From assembly GCA_963814645.1 (NCBI GenBank), contig CAWFDX010000002.1, positions 423,666 through 487,665 of the forward strand: a stretch of 64,000 nucleotides of DNA, read 5' to 3'. Origin of the DNA: RYN-230 sp963814645. GTDB lineage: Bacteria; Actinomycetota; Actinomycetes; Streptosporangiales; Streptosporangiaceae. The stretch's first letter is position 1. Every line of letters starts with the position of its first letter. A model generated the notes under the pieces. It ran no database searches. It was given only the letters and a program-made list of their open reading frames with translations, and was not told where the DNA came from. Both the position numbers and the translations under genes were made by a program. Shown piece by piece: positions 17,544 through 26,258 of the stretch.

Positions 17544-17882
17544 TTAGCGCGCCGCGGCTTCCTCCACGGTGAGCTCGGCGGCCGGGTCAGCCTCCAGCCG
17601 GGCGTCCGGGATGGGCAGGCCGCTGCGCACCGAGCGGCCGTAGGTCCCGTTGGCCAGCCGCTGCTCAGCCCGCCCGATCTTGGCCAGCCGGTCACGCAGG
17701 CTCTCCGCGATCGCGTCGTCCTCGCCTTCCGCGGTCAGCGACTGGGCGGGATCGTCGAACTCCACGCCCTGCTCGTCCTCGGTCGCCCGATCGCCGCGCC
17801 CGGCTGCCGTGGTCTCGGCCAGCAGGCGCTCCACCTCGGTGCGCTCTTCCCGCAGCCGCCGCCGCGCGTGCTCTTCATCCAT
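17544..17882 (-). CDS. TraR/DksA-like protein lacking the zinc-finger cysteines
   Basis: The 112-residue protein has the coiled-coil of the family (RRRLREERTEVERLLAE, AIAESLRDRLAKIGRAEQRL), a DDPAQSLTAEGEDD acidic turn, and the globular signature ANGTYGR followed by GLPIPDARLEADP. In family members GTYGxCxxCGxxIPxxRL carries metal-binding cysteines; here the first pair is RSVRSG and no later CxxC is present, so no zinc site can form. DksA-like proteins bind the secondary channel of RNA polymerase. This one may be a structural, cysteine-free variant, as occurs in some actinobacteria. ATG 17882 is 29 bp from the Ni/Co transporter stop upstream. Confidence 0.8.
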   Translation of the reverse strand: MDEEHARRRLREERTEVERLLAETTAAGRGDRATEDEQGVEFDDPAQSLTAEGEDDAIAESLRDRLAKIGRAEQRLANGTYGRSVRSGLPIPDARLEADPAAELTVEEAAAR

Positions 17883-17911
17883 GAGTGTCTCCGTCCCCCT
17901 TCGGCAGGAGA

Positions 17912-19021
17912 CTAGTCGTTGCACTGGGTGCTGGCGGCGAGGTCCCACTTCTGCTCGATCTTGCCGAAGCGCCAGATGGCCAATGCGACTACCCAGGTCA
18001 GCACGAACACACCGACGATCACGAAACCGGCCTTGTTGATGTCGAAGTCCGCCACCCAGGACCAGCCGGGACCGGTCAGGTTGCCGTCCTGGCCGAGCAG
18101 GCCGAGCACTTCGACGGCGCCGATGAACACGGCCACGAACACCGACAGCGCGGTGATGGTCAGGTTGTAGTACACCTTGCGCACCGGGCGGGCGAACGCC
18201 CAGTCGTAGGCGAAGTTCATGAAGCAGCCGTCGGCCGTGTCGAACAGGCTCATCCCGGCCGCGAACAGGATCGGCAGCGACAGCACCGCGTAGAACGGCA
18301 GCCCGCCGATGACCGCCGTGCCGGCCAGCACCAGCAAGGCCACCTCGGTCGCGGTGTCGAAGCCCAGGCCGAACAGGACCCCGATCGGGTACATCTTCCA
18401 CGGCGCGTCGATCCGCCGGGCCAGCGGGCCGAGGAACCGGTTCATCAGGCCGCGCTTGTTCAGCTGCTCTTCCAGCTGCTCGTCGTTGTAGCGGCCCGCC
18501 CGCATGTCCCGGAACATCCGGAGGATGCCGGCCAGGATCACGATGTTGATCGCCGCGATCAGGAACAGGAACACCCCGGACACCATGGTGCCGATGATGT
18601 TGGTCGTGTACTGCAGCTGCGAGCTGGAGTTCCTGACCTGCTCGTCCAGGGCCCGGATGCCGAAGTTCAGCAGCAGCGCCAGCACGAACACCACGCTGGA
18701 ATGGCCCAGCGAGAACCAGAAGCCGGTGGACAGCGGCCGCTTGCCCTCGCTGACCAGCTTGCGGGTGGTGTTGTCGATGGCCGCGATGTGGTCGGCGTCG
18801 AACGCGTGCCGCATGCCCAGGGTGTAGGCCAGGATGCCGGTGGTGAAGCCGAACGTCTCGGTCTTGCTGATGTGGAAGTGACCGCTGACCGCGGCGGCCA
18901 GCATGGCCCAGCCCGCCACGTTCAGGCCGACCACGGTCAGCGTCATCGCCGCCGCCCGGGACCACTCGCGCGGGGTAAGCCCGGCTCGGATCCGGGCCAC
19001 GCGGGCGCGCGGGTCAGCCAT
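17912..19021 (-). CDS. NiCoT family nickel/cobalt permease (HoxN/HupN/NixA)
   Basis: The 369-residue permease has the NiCoT signature in helix II, RHAFDADHIAAIDNTTRKL (HX4DH), plus the second conserved motif LGFDTATEVALLVL and a third region GMSLFDTADGCFM. It is predicted to have eight helices. It imports Ni2+ and/or Co2+; the sequence does not settle which. A Nur-like operator overlaps its promoter, favouring nickel control. Cobalt uptake would also serve the cobalamin genes at the left of the window. GGAAGGGGAG precedes ATG 19021. Confidence 0.93.
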   Translation of the reverse strand: MADPRARVARIRAGLTPREWSRAAAMTLTVVGLNVAGWAMLAAAVSGHFHISKTETFGFTTGILAYTLGMRHAFDADHIAAIDNTTRKLVSEGKRPLSTGFWFSLGHSSVVFVLALLLNFGIRALDEQVRNSSSQLQYTTNIIGTMVSGVFLFLIAAINIVILAGILRMFRDMRAGRYNDEQLEEQLNKRGLMNRFLGPLARRIDAPWKMYPIGVLFGLGFDTATEVALLVLAGTAVIGGLPFYAVLSLPILFAAGMSLFDTADGCFMNFAYDWAFARPVRKVYYNLTITALSVFVAVFIGAVEVLGLLGQDGNLTGPGWSWVADFDINKAGFVIVGVFVLTWVVALAIWRFGKIEQKWDLAASTQCND

Positions 19022-19056
19022 CCGCTCCCCTTCCGTGCGAGTAGCTTGCTGCTAGC

Positions 19057-19085
19057 AGCGTAGGCTTATTGCAACTTACTCGCAA
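19057..19085 (-). promoter_or_regulatory. Promoter with Nur-like (nickel repressor) operator for the NiCoT gene
   Basis: On the minus strand TTGCGA (19085-19080), a 17-base spacer and TACGCT (19062-19057) form a good minus-35/minus-10 pair about 30 bp before the permease ATG. Overlapping the minus-35 is TTGCAA-N5-TCGCAA (19069-19085, plus strand), which matches the published Streptomyces Nur box shape tTGCaA-N5-ttGCAA. Binding of Ni-loaded Nur here would block RNA polymerase and shut off nickel import when nickel is sufficient. No nur gene is in the window. Confidence 0.65.
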
Positions 19086-19127
19086 CAACGAACACCAGGT
19101 AGCTACGGGGTAGTGTGGCTCACCTGG

Positions 19128-19568
19128 TCAGGCGGACTGCTTCTGGACCTGGCGCTTGATCCGGGCCAGCATGGCCGCCATGCCGCGCAGCCGCAGCGGG
19201 CTGACCAGGTCCTGCAGCCCGAGGGATGTGGTGAACTCGGCCGGGGTGGCCAGCACCTCCGGCGCGCTCAGCCCGTCCAGCCCGGCGTACAGGATGCTGG
19301 CGAAGCCACGGGTGGTCGGGGCCTCGGGTGGCGCGTCGAAGAACAGGTGCACGGTCTCGTCGTCGCCCACCTCGACCGCCAGGAACAGTGGCGACTGGCA
19401 CTCGGGCACCGGTTCCAGCAGATCGCGGTGCGCGGCGAAGCGTTCCGGCAGCGGCGGCAGTTCGCCGGAGAACTCCAGCAGCAACTGCAGCTTCTCCTGG
19501 CCGGACACCGCGTCGAAGTCGTCCACGATGTCCTGCAGTCGCGGGTTCAGCGTGCCGGCGCTGGTCAC
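19128..19568 (-). CDS. SufE family sulfur-acceptor protein
   Basis: The 146-residue protein has the SufE layout: LQDIVDDFDAVSGQEKLQLL at the start, PECQSPLFLAVEV with the active-site cysteine at about residue 56, TRGFASILYAGLDGLS and a C-terminal LRLRGMAAMLARIKRQ. SufE proteins accept persulfide from cysteine desulfurases. In actinobacteria this gene commonly sits directly behind a rhodanese gene, as here: GTG 19568 overlaps the sulfurtransferase stop (GTGA). The pair probably mobilises sulfane sulfur together. Confidence 0.9.
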   Translation of the reverse strand: MTSAGTLNPRLQDIVDDFDAVSGQEKLQLLLEFSGELPPLPERFAAHRDLLEPVPECQSPLFLAVEVGDDETVHLFFDAPPEAPTTRGFASILYAGLDGLSAPEVLATPAEFTTSLGLQDLVSPLRLRGMAAMLARIKRQVQKQSA

Positions 19569-20458
19569 GGTTTGTCTCCCTGGGTGATGGGCACCCCGAC
19601 GCTGTTCCCCCACTCGGTCCAGGACCCGTCGTAGTTCCGCACGGTCGGGTAGCCGAGCAGGTGGGTCAGCACGAACCAGGTGTGGCTGGACCGCTCCCCG
19701 ATCCGGCAGTACACGACCACGTCGTCGGACGGGCCGAGCCCGGCCTCGCCGGCGTAAATGGCTTCCAGTTCCCGGCGGCTGCGGAACGTCGCGTCCTCGG
19801 CCGCCGCGCGGGCCCACGGGATGTTCACCGCGCCCGGGATGTGCCCGCCGCGCAGCGCCCCCTCCTGCGGGTAGTCCGGCATGTGCAGCAGTTCGCCCGA
19901 GTACTCGCCCGGCGAGCGCACGTCGATCATCGGCTGGCCGAGATGCGCGCGGACCTGATCGCGGAACGCCCGGGCCCGCGAATCATCGCGCTCGACCACC
20001 GGGTAGTCAGTGCGCGGGCGGTCCGGCACCGCCGTGGTCAGCGGGCGGTCCTCGGCGATCCACTTGGCCCGGCCGCCGTCCAGCAACCGCACGTCTGGAT
20101 GACCGAACAGGGTGCACACCCACAGCGCGTACGCCGCCCACCAGTTGTTCCGGTCGCCGTACAGCACCAGCGTGGTGTCCCGGGAGATCCCCTTGCCCGA
20201 CATCAGCCGGGCGAAGCCCGCGCCGTCCACATAGTCCCGGGTCACCGGGTCGTTAAGTTCGGTGTGCCAGTCCAGCTTGACCGCGCCCGGAATGTGCCCG
20301 GTCTCGTACAGCAGCACGTCCTCGTCGGACTCGGCCACCACGAGACCCGGATCGTCCAGGTGGTCGGCCAGCCACTCGGTGCTGACCAGCATTTCCGGGT
20401 GCGCGTAGTCCTGGAACTTGGCCGTCGTATCCTGCGGCAGCGTCACGGGCGCCGTCAC
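19565..20458 (-). CDS. Thiosulfate sulfurtransferase (two-domain rhodanese)
   Basis: The 297-residue protein has two rhodanese domains: an inactive N-terminal one (LLYETGHIPGAVKLDWHTEL, LVLYGDRNNWWAAY with no cysteine at the active position) and a catalytic C-terminal one with MIDVRSPGEYSGE, GHIPGAVNIPW and the active loop YCRIGERSSHTW, where the cysteine carries the persulfide. It transfers sulfur from thiosulfate or mercaptopyruvate to thiophilic acceptors. GTG 20458 is the outermost start; GTG 20446 has a better spaced GGAGG. It is translationally coupled to SufE. Confidence 0.9.
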   Translation of the reverse strand: MTAPVTLPQDTTAKFQDYAHPEMLVSTEWLADHLDDPGLVVAESDEDVLLYETGHIPGAVKLDWHTELNDPVTRDYVDGAGFARLMSGKGISRDTTLVLYGDRNNWWAAYALWVCTLFGHPDVRLLDGGRAKWIAEDRPLTTAVPDRPRTDYPVVERDDSRARAFRDQVRAHLGQPMIDVRSPGEYSGELLHMPDYPQEGALRGGHIPGAVNIPWARAAAEDATFRSRRELEAIYAGEAGLGPSDDVVVYCRIGERSSHTWFVLTHLLGYPTVRNYDGSWTEWGNSVGVPITQGDKP

Positions 20459-20640
20459 CTCCGTTGCTGTCCGCCCCGGGGCTCACGCCACACCAGGGCT
20501 GGCTGGAAACTGCCTCGTCGGTTTGCAACGCAGCTACCCGGCTGGCCCTTCCCGGGTGCCTGTACCGCCAGCCTAGGCCGCCGGGTAGCGCCGGGTTTGC
20601 CCGGTCCCGGCCCGGGCCAGACCTAGGAGAGGGATCCGAG

Positions 20641-21831
20641 ATGAGCGCAGCGCCCGAACCGATCAGGCTGGACCGGCTGCCGATGGCCGAGGACCGGACC
20701 GCCGCCTACAGCTTCCTCCGCGCGGCCGGGCCGGTCCTGCGCACCGCGTTTGGCTCGTATCTGATCACCTCGGCCGGGGCGGCCGAGTTCGCCCTCCGCA
20801 ACCCCGGGCTGTTCTCCTCGCGGCGTGCGTTCGACCTGGTCGGCAGCCCGCTGCCGCTGGTGCCGATCGCCTTCGACCCACCCGAGCACACCCGGTACCG
20901 GCGCATCCTGCAGCCGTTCTTCAGCCCGCGCGGCGTGGCGGCCTGGCTGCCGCAGGTGCGCGCGCTGGCCCGCGACCTGATCGACGCGGTGGCCCAGCAG
21001 GGCCGCTGCGACCTGGTCGCCGACCTGGCCGTGCCGCTGCCCGCCCAGGTGTTCCTGGCCCTGTTCGGCCTGCCCGTCCAGGACCGGGACCGGCTGAATA
21101 CCTGGAAGGAAGGCCTGGTCCGGACCAGGGCCGGTGAACCCGGGGAGACCCGCGGCGAGCACGCGATCCGGATGGGCACCGAACTCTTCGAGTACCTGGT
21201 CGAGCAGGTGGCCCAGCGGCGCACGGCCGGCACCAGCACTGGCCTGCTCGGCCAGTTGCTGACCGACCCGGGCGACGACCGGCTGACCGACGAGGAGATT
21301 TACGGGCTGACCTTCCTGTTCGTGCTGGCCGGGCTGGAGACGGTCACCTCGGCGCTGAGCACCGCGTTCGCCGTGCTGGCCAGCCAGCCCGCGCTGCGCC
21401 GCCGGATCGCCGCGGACCCGGCGGTGATCCCGGCCGCGGTGGAGGAACTGCTCCGGGTGGATGGCCCGCTGCTGTTCGTGCCCCGGGTCACCACCCAGGA
21501 CGTCGAGGTGGCCGGCCAGCTCATCCCGGCCGGCACGCTGGTACAGGTCATGGTGGCGGTGGCCGACCGGGACCCGGCCGGGCACCCGGATCCGGACGTG
21601 ATCGACTTCGCCCGCCAGGAGCGGAACCTGGCTTTCGGCGGCGGGCCGCACCGCTGCCTCGGGTCGCATCTGGCCCGGATGGAAATGCGGGTGGCGATCG
21701 AGGAGTGGCACCGGCGGATACCGGACTACGAACTGGCCCCCGGGCCCGCCCCGCGGGTGACCTGGCCAGGCGTGGTCGGCATCGGCCACCTGCCACTGGT
21801 CTTCCGCCACGCTGATGATCAGCCCGGCTGA
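20641..21831 (+). CDS. Cytochrome P450
   Basis: The 396-residue soluble monooxygenase has all family landmarks: the I-helix oxygen-binding motif LAGLETVTSAL (here Gly-Leu-Glu-Thr), the ExxR-type region ending in VEELLRVDGPL, and the heme loop FGGGPHRCLGSHLARMEM with the proximal cysteine. The helix-C motif DPPEHTRYRRILQPFFSP is also intact. Redox partners and substrate are unknown; no ferredoxin or biosynthetic genes flank it, so it is not obviously part of a secondary-metabolite cluster. AGGAGAGGG lies upstream of ATG 20641. Confidence 0.95.
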   Translation: MSAAPEPIRLDRLPMAEDRTAAYSFLRAAGPVLRTAFGSYLITSAGAAEFALRNPGLFSSRRAFDLVGSPLPLVPIAFDPPEHTRYRRILQPFFSPRGVAAWLPQVRALARDLIDAVAQQGRCDLVADLAVPLPAQVFLALFGLPVQDRDRLNTWKEGLVRTRAGEPGETRGEHAIRMGTELFEYLVEQVAQRRTAGTSTGLLGQLLTDPGDDRLTDEEIYGLTFLFVLAGLETVTSALSTAFAVLASQPALRRRIAADPAVIPAAVEELLRVDGPLLFVPRVTTQDVEVAGQLIPAGTLVQVMVAVADRDPAGHPDPDVIDFARQERNLAFGGGPHRCLGSHLARMEMRVAIEEWHRRIPDYELAPGPAPRVTWPGVVGIGHLPLVFRHADDQPG

Positions 21832-21833
21832 TC
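21817..21833. terminator. Hairpin at the P450/cupin convergence
   Basis: GATCAGC and GCTGATC make a seven-base-pair stem with a CCG loop across the P450 stop codon. A second overlapping inverted repeat follows. No T-tract is present; it may act as a bidirectional terminator between the convergent genes. Confidence 0.35.
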
Positions 21834-21851
21834 GTCAGCCGAGCTGACCGG

Positions 21852-22265
21852 TTAGCTGAGGTCGTGGCCGGTGGTGCTGTCCACGTGGTCCGGGATCTGG
21901 CCCTGGTGGCGGTCCCCGGTGGTGGAGGTGCCGGACGGCTCGAACATGAGGATCGACCCGCCCGGCGACGACGGCTTGTGCTCGACGCCGCGCGGCACCA
22001 CGAACGTGTCACCCGCGCGCAGCGACACGGTGCGCACGCTGCCGTCCGGTTCGCGCAGCGCGACGTCGAACTGGCCGTCCAGCACCAGGAAGAACTCGTC
22101 CGTGGTGTCGTGCGTGTGCCAGACATGCTCGCCGCGGGCATGCGCGACCCGCACGTCGTAGTCGTTCATCCGGGCCACGATCCGCGGGCTGTAGATGTCG
22201 TCGAACGAAGCCAGGGCGGCGGTCAGGTTCACCGGTTGCGCAGTCATGGGGCCACGGTAATTCAT
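21852..22265 (-). CDS. Cupin-domain protein
   Basis: The 137-residue single-cupin protein shows motif 1 (GEHVWHTHDTTDEFFLVLDG, with two His and a Glu that would bind metal) and motif 2 (LRAGDTFVVPRGVEHKPSSP). Such small cupins can be isomerases, dioxygenases or ligand sensors; the substrate is not evident. ATG 22265 is 11 bases from the divergent LysR gene start; ATG 22247 is an alternative. Divergent pairing suggests the LysR protein controls it. Confidence 0.82.
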   Translation of the reverse strand: MNYRGPMTAQPVNLTAALASFDDIYSPRIVARMNDYDVRVAHARGEHVWHTHDTTDEFFLVLDGQFDVALREPDGSVRTVSLRAGDTFVVPRGVEHKPSSPGGSILMFEPSGTSTTGDRHQGQIPDHVDSTTGHDLS

Positions 22266-22279
22266 GACCTAGGGTCATG
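22263..22279. promoter_or_regulatory. Palindrome spanning both divergent start codons
   Basis: CATGACC-TAG-GGTCATG is a perfect seven-base inverted repeat whose two ends are the start codons of the cupin (minus) and LysR (plus) genes. It could be the LysR operator, and implies either leaderless mRNAs or starts slightly further in (22247 and 22283; AGGG lies eight bases before 22283). Confidence 0.5.
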
Positions 22280-23197
22280 GATATGGACACGGATGCGCTG
22301 CGCTGGTTTCAGCAGGTGGCCGATGGCACCACGGTGACCGAGGTGAGCGAGCTGGAGATGGTCACCCAGTCCGGGGTGTCCCGCGCGCTGGCCCGGCTGG
22401 AGACGCAGCTGGGCACACCGCTGCTCCGGCGGCACGGCCGCACGCTGCGGCTGACCCACGCGGGCGCGGTGTTCAAGCGGCACGTGGACGCGCTGCTGCA
22501 CCAGCTGGACGACGGCATCGCCGCGGTCAACCAGCTGATCGAGCCGGACACCGGGACGGTGGCGCTGGCCTTCCAGCAGTCGGTCGGCACCTGGCTGGTA
22601 CCGGCCCTGGTGCGCAGTTTCCGTACCGCGCACCCGCAGGTCAGCTTCCAGCTCACCCAGGTCAGGGACGAGGTGCAGGCGGTCGCGCTGGACGACGGCC
22701 GGGCCGACCTGGAGATCGGCACCCGGCGCGGGCGCAGCCCCTCGGTGCGCACCCGGCTGATCATGGTCGAGCCGCTCCGGCTGGCGCTGCGCGCCGATCA
22801 CCCGCTGGCCGCGCGGGACGAGGTCAGCCTGCCTGAGGTGGCCGACGAGCATTTCATCAGCCTGGGCCGCACGTCCGCGCTGCGCCGGCTGGGCGACGAG
22901 CTGTGCGAGCGGGCCGGGTTCCGCCCTGACGTGGTGTTCGAGGGCGACGACCTGTCCACCGTACGCGGCTTCGTGGCCGCCGGGCTCGGTGTGGCCATCG
23001 TCCCGGCGCCGCGGGCCGGCTCACCGGAGGCCGCGCCCGGCCCACTGCGCTACCTGGAGATCACTGACCCGGGCGCAGCCCGCGAGCTGGTGCTGAGCTG
23101 GTCCGCGGACCGGCGGCTGCTGCCTTCTGCCGAGCTGTTCCGCCGCCACGTGATCCGCAGCGCCAGCGCGGGCCGGGTGCCAGCGCTCTCGCCGTAA
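22277..23197 (+). CDS. LysR family transcriptional regulator
   Basis: The 306-residue protein has the winged HTH (MVTQSGVSRALARLETQLGT, LLRRHGRTLRLTHAG) and a LysR-type substrate-binding domain (GTVALAFQQSVGTWLVPALV, FRPDVVFEGDDLSTVRGFVAAGLGVAIVP). It is transcribed divergently from the cupin gene with an 11-bp gap, the classical arrangement for a LysR regulator and its target. ATG 22283 is an alternative start with a weak ribosome site. The effector is unknown. Confidence 0.9.
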   Translation: MDMDTDALRWFQQVADGTTVTEVSELEMVTQSGVSRALARLETQLGTPLLRRHGRTLRLTHAGAVFKRHVDALLHQLDDGIAAVNQLIEPDTGTVALAFQQSVGTWLVPALVRSFRTAHPQVSFQLTQVRDEVQAVALDDGRADLEIGTRRGRSPSVRTRLIMVEPLRLALRADHPLAARDEVSLPEVADEHFISLGRTSALRRLGDELCERAGFRPDVVFEGDDLSTVRGFVAAGLGVAIVPAPRAGSPEAAPGPLRYLEITDPGAARELVLSWSADRRLLPSAELFRRHVIRSASAGRVPALSP

Positions 23198-23378
23198 CGA
23201 AACCCCCTTCTTATTTCGAACGATTGTGCTGAGCCACTCGCATCGGCTGTTCGCTGAGTTACCTAGCTAATGTTAAGAATGGGTTCACTCAACGGTTGTG
23301 GAATGGCCTTGCTGGGTGAGCAGGGTGGGGCTGCGCCGGCGCCGCAGGGGACCGGCCGCCGAGGAGGTACGCCCAGCT

Positions 23379-24893
23379 ATGACCCAACGTCCTTGGCATG
23401 TCAGCAGGCGCTGGCGCGCCCCGGCACTGCTCGCGCTGGCGGCGACCGCGGTCGCGCCGGTGCTCGCCGCCACCAGGGCCAGCGCCGCGCCGCGCGGCTT
23501 CGGCGGCGGCGCCTTGCAACCCGGCGACCTGCTGATCAGCGGGTCGGTGTACACCGGCACCGCGAGCCTGCTCACCCCGGGGGGTGACCTTGCTGCCGCC
23601 CGGCTGCACCAGCGGCTGCGTGACCGCCACCGCCGACGGCTCCTACCCCGGCGTGTTCAACAACGCGCTGGCCGACGGCAGCTTCGGCATTACCTCACCG
23701 ATCTTCCTGAACGAGGTCACCCCGGCTGGCCGGCTGGTCCGCACGCTGCGGGTGCCGGACGGGACGCGGCCTGGCGTCCCGGGCGGCTCCGGCGTGGTGA
23801 CCAGCTTCTCGTCCAAGTCCGAACTGGCGCTGAACCAGTCCACGAACGGCCAGTACGTGACGTTCATGGGTTATGCCACCCAGCCGAACATGATCGACGT
23901 ATCCAACTCGAACACGCCGGGCGTGATCGACCCGACCAACCCGGTGCCGGGCGCCTTACTACCGGGTGGTGGCCACCCTGGGCCGGGACGGCCGGATCAG
24001 CTACACCGAGACCAACGCCTACAGCGGCAACAACGGCCGGGCCGCGATCCGCAGCGACAGCAATGGCGCCAACGTGCCGTACACCGCGGGGAACGCCGGC
24101 AACGGCAGCAACCCGCAGCCGGACGGAGTGATCCTCGGCGCGGGCGCGCAGATCATGACGCCGTCGGACCAGCCGGAGAGCGCCCAGAACCCGGGCCAGC
24201 CGACCCGGTGGGCAGCTTCAGCATCACCCAGCTGGGCGACGCCGCGGACAAGATGGGCGCGACACCAACTTCCGCGGGCTGACCGTATACCACAACGTCG
24301 TGTACTTCTCCAAGGGCAGCGGCGGCAACGGGGTGAACACGGTGTACTTCGTGGACACCACCGGGAAAGCCTGCCCGGACGGGGTCGGCCTGCCCGAGCC
24401 TGGCGCGCCGCTGCCGACCTCGCCGATCGCCTATGACCCGTCGCTGCTGCAGAGCAAGGGCACGTCGTCCGGCACGTACACCACGGCGGCCGCGCAGACC
24501 ACGGCCGGGCTGCAGAAGTGGGTCTTCCAGAATGGGAGCTGGCAGCTCGCCTACACGCTGACCAGCGGGCTCAATCTCGGCACGCCGTACCAGGTGCCCG
24601 GCTACCCGGCCGGGGACAACGCAGCCACCGGGCTGCCCTGGGCGCCGGCCACCGACGGGCTGCGGAACATCACCGGCCGGGTCAACCCGGACGGCACGGT
24701 GACCATCTGGGCGTTTACCTCCACCGTCAGTGGCGGTGGTGACCAGGGCGCCGACCCGAACAAGGTGGTCGCCATCACCGACAGCCTGGGCGCGCAGACG
24801 CTGCCCGCCGGGGAGAGCTTCCGCACCGTCGAGGCCGCCCGGTCCGGCGAAGTGTTCCGCGGCGTGTCCTTCACCCCGGGCACCGCTGGATAA
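23379..24893 (+). pseudogene. Secreted protein gene interrupted by four single-base indels
   Basis: ATG 23379 follows GAGGAGG and begins a signal peptide (WRAPALLALAATAVAPVLA ... ASA). Coherent coding then jumps frame four times: an extra G in the six-G run 23579-23584, an extra T at 23956-23957, one missing C near 24204, and one missing base near 24257. The two gains and two losses cancel, and the last segment (VVYFSKGSGGNGVNTVYFVD ... RSGEVFRGVSFTPGTAG) returns to the first frame. Corrected, the product is about 505 residues, secreted, rich in Gly/Asn/Thr with repeated hydrophobic strands, suggesting a beta-propeller-like surface protein. I do not recognise a named family. The absence of stops between shifts makes sequencing error as likely as true decay. 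Confidence 0.75.
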
Positions 24894-24928
24894 CGGGCAC
24901 GATCCACTGATCCGCTGTAACGGCAAAC

Positions 24929-24964
24929 GGAACGGGCGGCCGGGTCGCCCCGGCCGCCCGTTCC
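24929..24964. terminator. Strong bidirectional hairpin
   Basis: A perfect 16-bp stem (24929-24944 with 24949-24964) and a four-base loop lie between the convergent secreted-protein genes. There is no T-tract, but hairpins of this kind commonly terminate transcription in high-GC actinobacteria. Confidence 0.8.
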
Positions 24965-25003
24965 CGGTGCGGTTTGGGTTGCGCTAGGTGCTGAGCTACT
25001 TCA

Positions 25004-26152
25004 TCAGAAGTGCGTCGGCCCGTCGGTCGGCACCGGCGTGGTGGTCGTGGTGCCGGTACCAGTGCTGGTGCCAGTGCCCGTGCTGGTGACGGTCACTGGC
25101 GGTGCGGTGAGCGCGGTGAAGGTGCCGCGGGCCACCAGCAGGCCGTCGGTGTTGCCGTTGGCCGCGGTGTAGAAGCCGACCAGGTCACCGGCGTCGTTGA
25201 TGCCGTTCAGCGTGGTCGCGCCCCGGCCCAGCGGGTCGTTGACGACCTTGACGCCGCGGCCCGGCTGCCAGACGAAGCCGAACGACTTGGCGTTGTTGCC
25301 GGAACCCCGCATGAAGGTGCCGACGACCGCGCCGAAGTCGTTCACGCCGAACGCCATCGTGGAGCTGGCGTCCGGGATGTTGAACTCGATGATGGCGCCG
25401 CGCGGGGTGATCACGAAGCCGAACGTCTTGCCCTTCTTGTTGGTGAAGAACCCGACGATCTCGCCCCGGTTGTTGATCCCGGTGGCGGTGCTGCTCACCG
25501 CGCCCGGGATGTGCAGCCGGCGGAACCAGCCACCGCGGATGCTGAACTCGAACGCGTGCGAATTGCCGCCGGCACCATTGAAGAAGCCCACGGCGATGTC
25601 GCTGTTGTTCACCCCGAGCAGCTGGGTGACCGGCGGGCTCGACACGTTCCGGGTGGGGAATACCACGTTGTGGAACTGGCCGTTCAGCGTGTAGAGGCCG
25701 AAGTTATTGTCCGACAGGTTTTTCTTGTTCTGGGTGGACCAGAACCCGACCGTAACCCCGACGTCATTAATTCCGATGACCTGGGTCTGCTTGCCGACCG
25801 GGAAGTTCTCGTTCTGGAACGAGGCGCTCGCCCCGGTCAGGTTGATCAGGTAGCCCTTGTTCGGGTGGCGCCTGGCCCCGGACCCGAAGTAGCCGGCGAT
25901 CTGGTCGTGGTTGTTGATGCCCAGCAGCTGGTTGAACGTGGGGTCGTTGCTGTTGTTCAGCGTGTTGAACGTCCAGCCGGAGCTGGCGCTCAGCTGCGAC
26001 ATCCGGCCCATGCGCGCCATGTGCTCGGACTGCGAGTTGGCGGACAGGCTGACGTTCGAGCTGCCGGACCCGTGCACGGCGGCCACGCCACCGACTACTC
26101 CGCCGACGGCAGCCGTAATGCCGAGCGCTATCGCGAGTACCCGACGGTTCAT
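25004..26152 (-). CDS. Secreted HAF-repeat protein
   Basis: The 382-residue protein has a signal peptide (RRVLAIALGITAAVGGVVGG) and at least six repeats of about 45-50 residues with the core G(I/V)N(N/D)xGxxVGF: LGINNHDQIAGYF, IGINDVGVTVGFW, LGVNNSDIAVGFF, TGINNRGEIVGFF, FGVNDFGAVVGTF and NGINDAGDLVGFY. This is the HAF-type extracellular repeat, predicted to form a beta-propeller. The C-terminus is a Thr/Gly/Pro-rich tail (STGTGTSTGTGTTTTTPVP). Function is unknown; it is probably extracellular or wall-associated. Start ATG 26152. Confidence 0.82.
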   Translation of the reverse strand: MNRRVLAIALGITAAVGGVVGGVAAVHGSGSSNVSLSANSQSEHMARMGRMSQLSASSGWTFNTLNNSNDPTFNQLLGINNHDQIAGYFGSGARRHPNKGYLINLTGASASFQNENFPVGKQTQVIGINDVGVTVGFWSTQNKKNLSDNNFGLYTLNGQFHNVVFPTRNVSSPPVTQLLGVNNSDIAVGFFNGAGGNSHAFEFSIRGGWFRRLHIPGAVSSTATGINNRGEIVGFFTNKKGKTFGFVITPRGAIIEFNIPDASSTMAFGVNDFGAVVGTFMRGSGNNAKSFGFVWQPGRGVKVVNDPLGRGATTLNGINDAGDLVGFYTAANGNTDGLLVARGTFTALTAPPVTVTSTGTGTSTGTGTTTTTPVPTDGPTHF

Positions 26153-26258
26153 CGTTGTCCCACCATTCTGGGCAGATGAGCGGCGCCACCGTGCCCGTCG
26201 TATCTGGTCCTCACCAAGATCCCTTTCAGCGCATAGTGATCACGGTGTCCCTCGCTCA

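Noticed and set aside
17882..18965. Upstream extension of the DksA-like frame to 18965
   Set aside because: The extension is an out-of-frame reading of the Ni/Co permease gene; ATG 17882 is the natural start.
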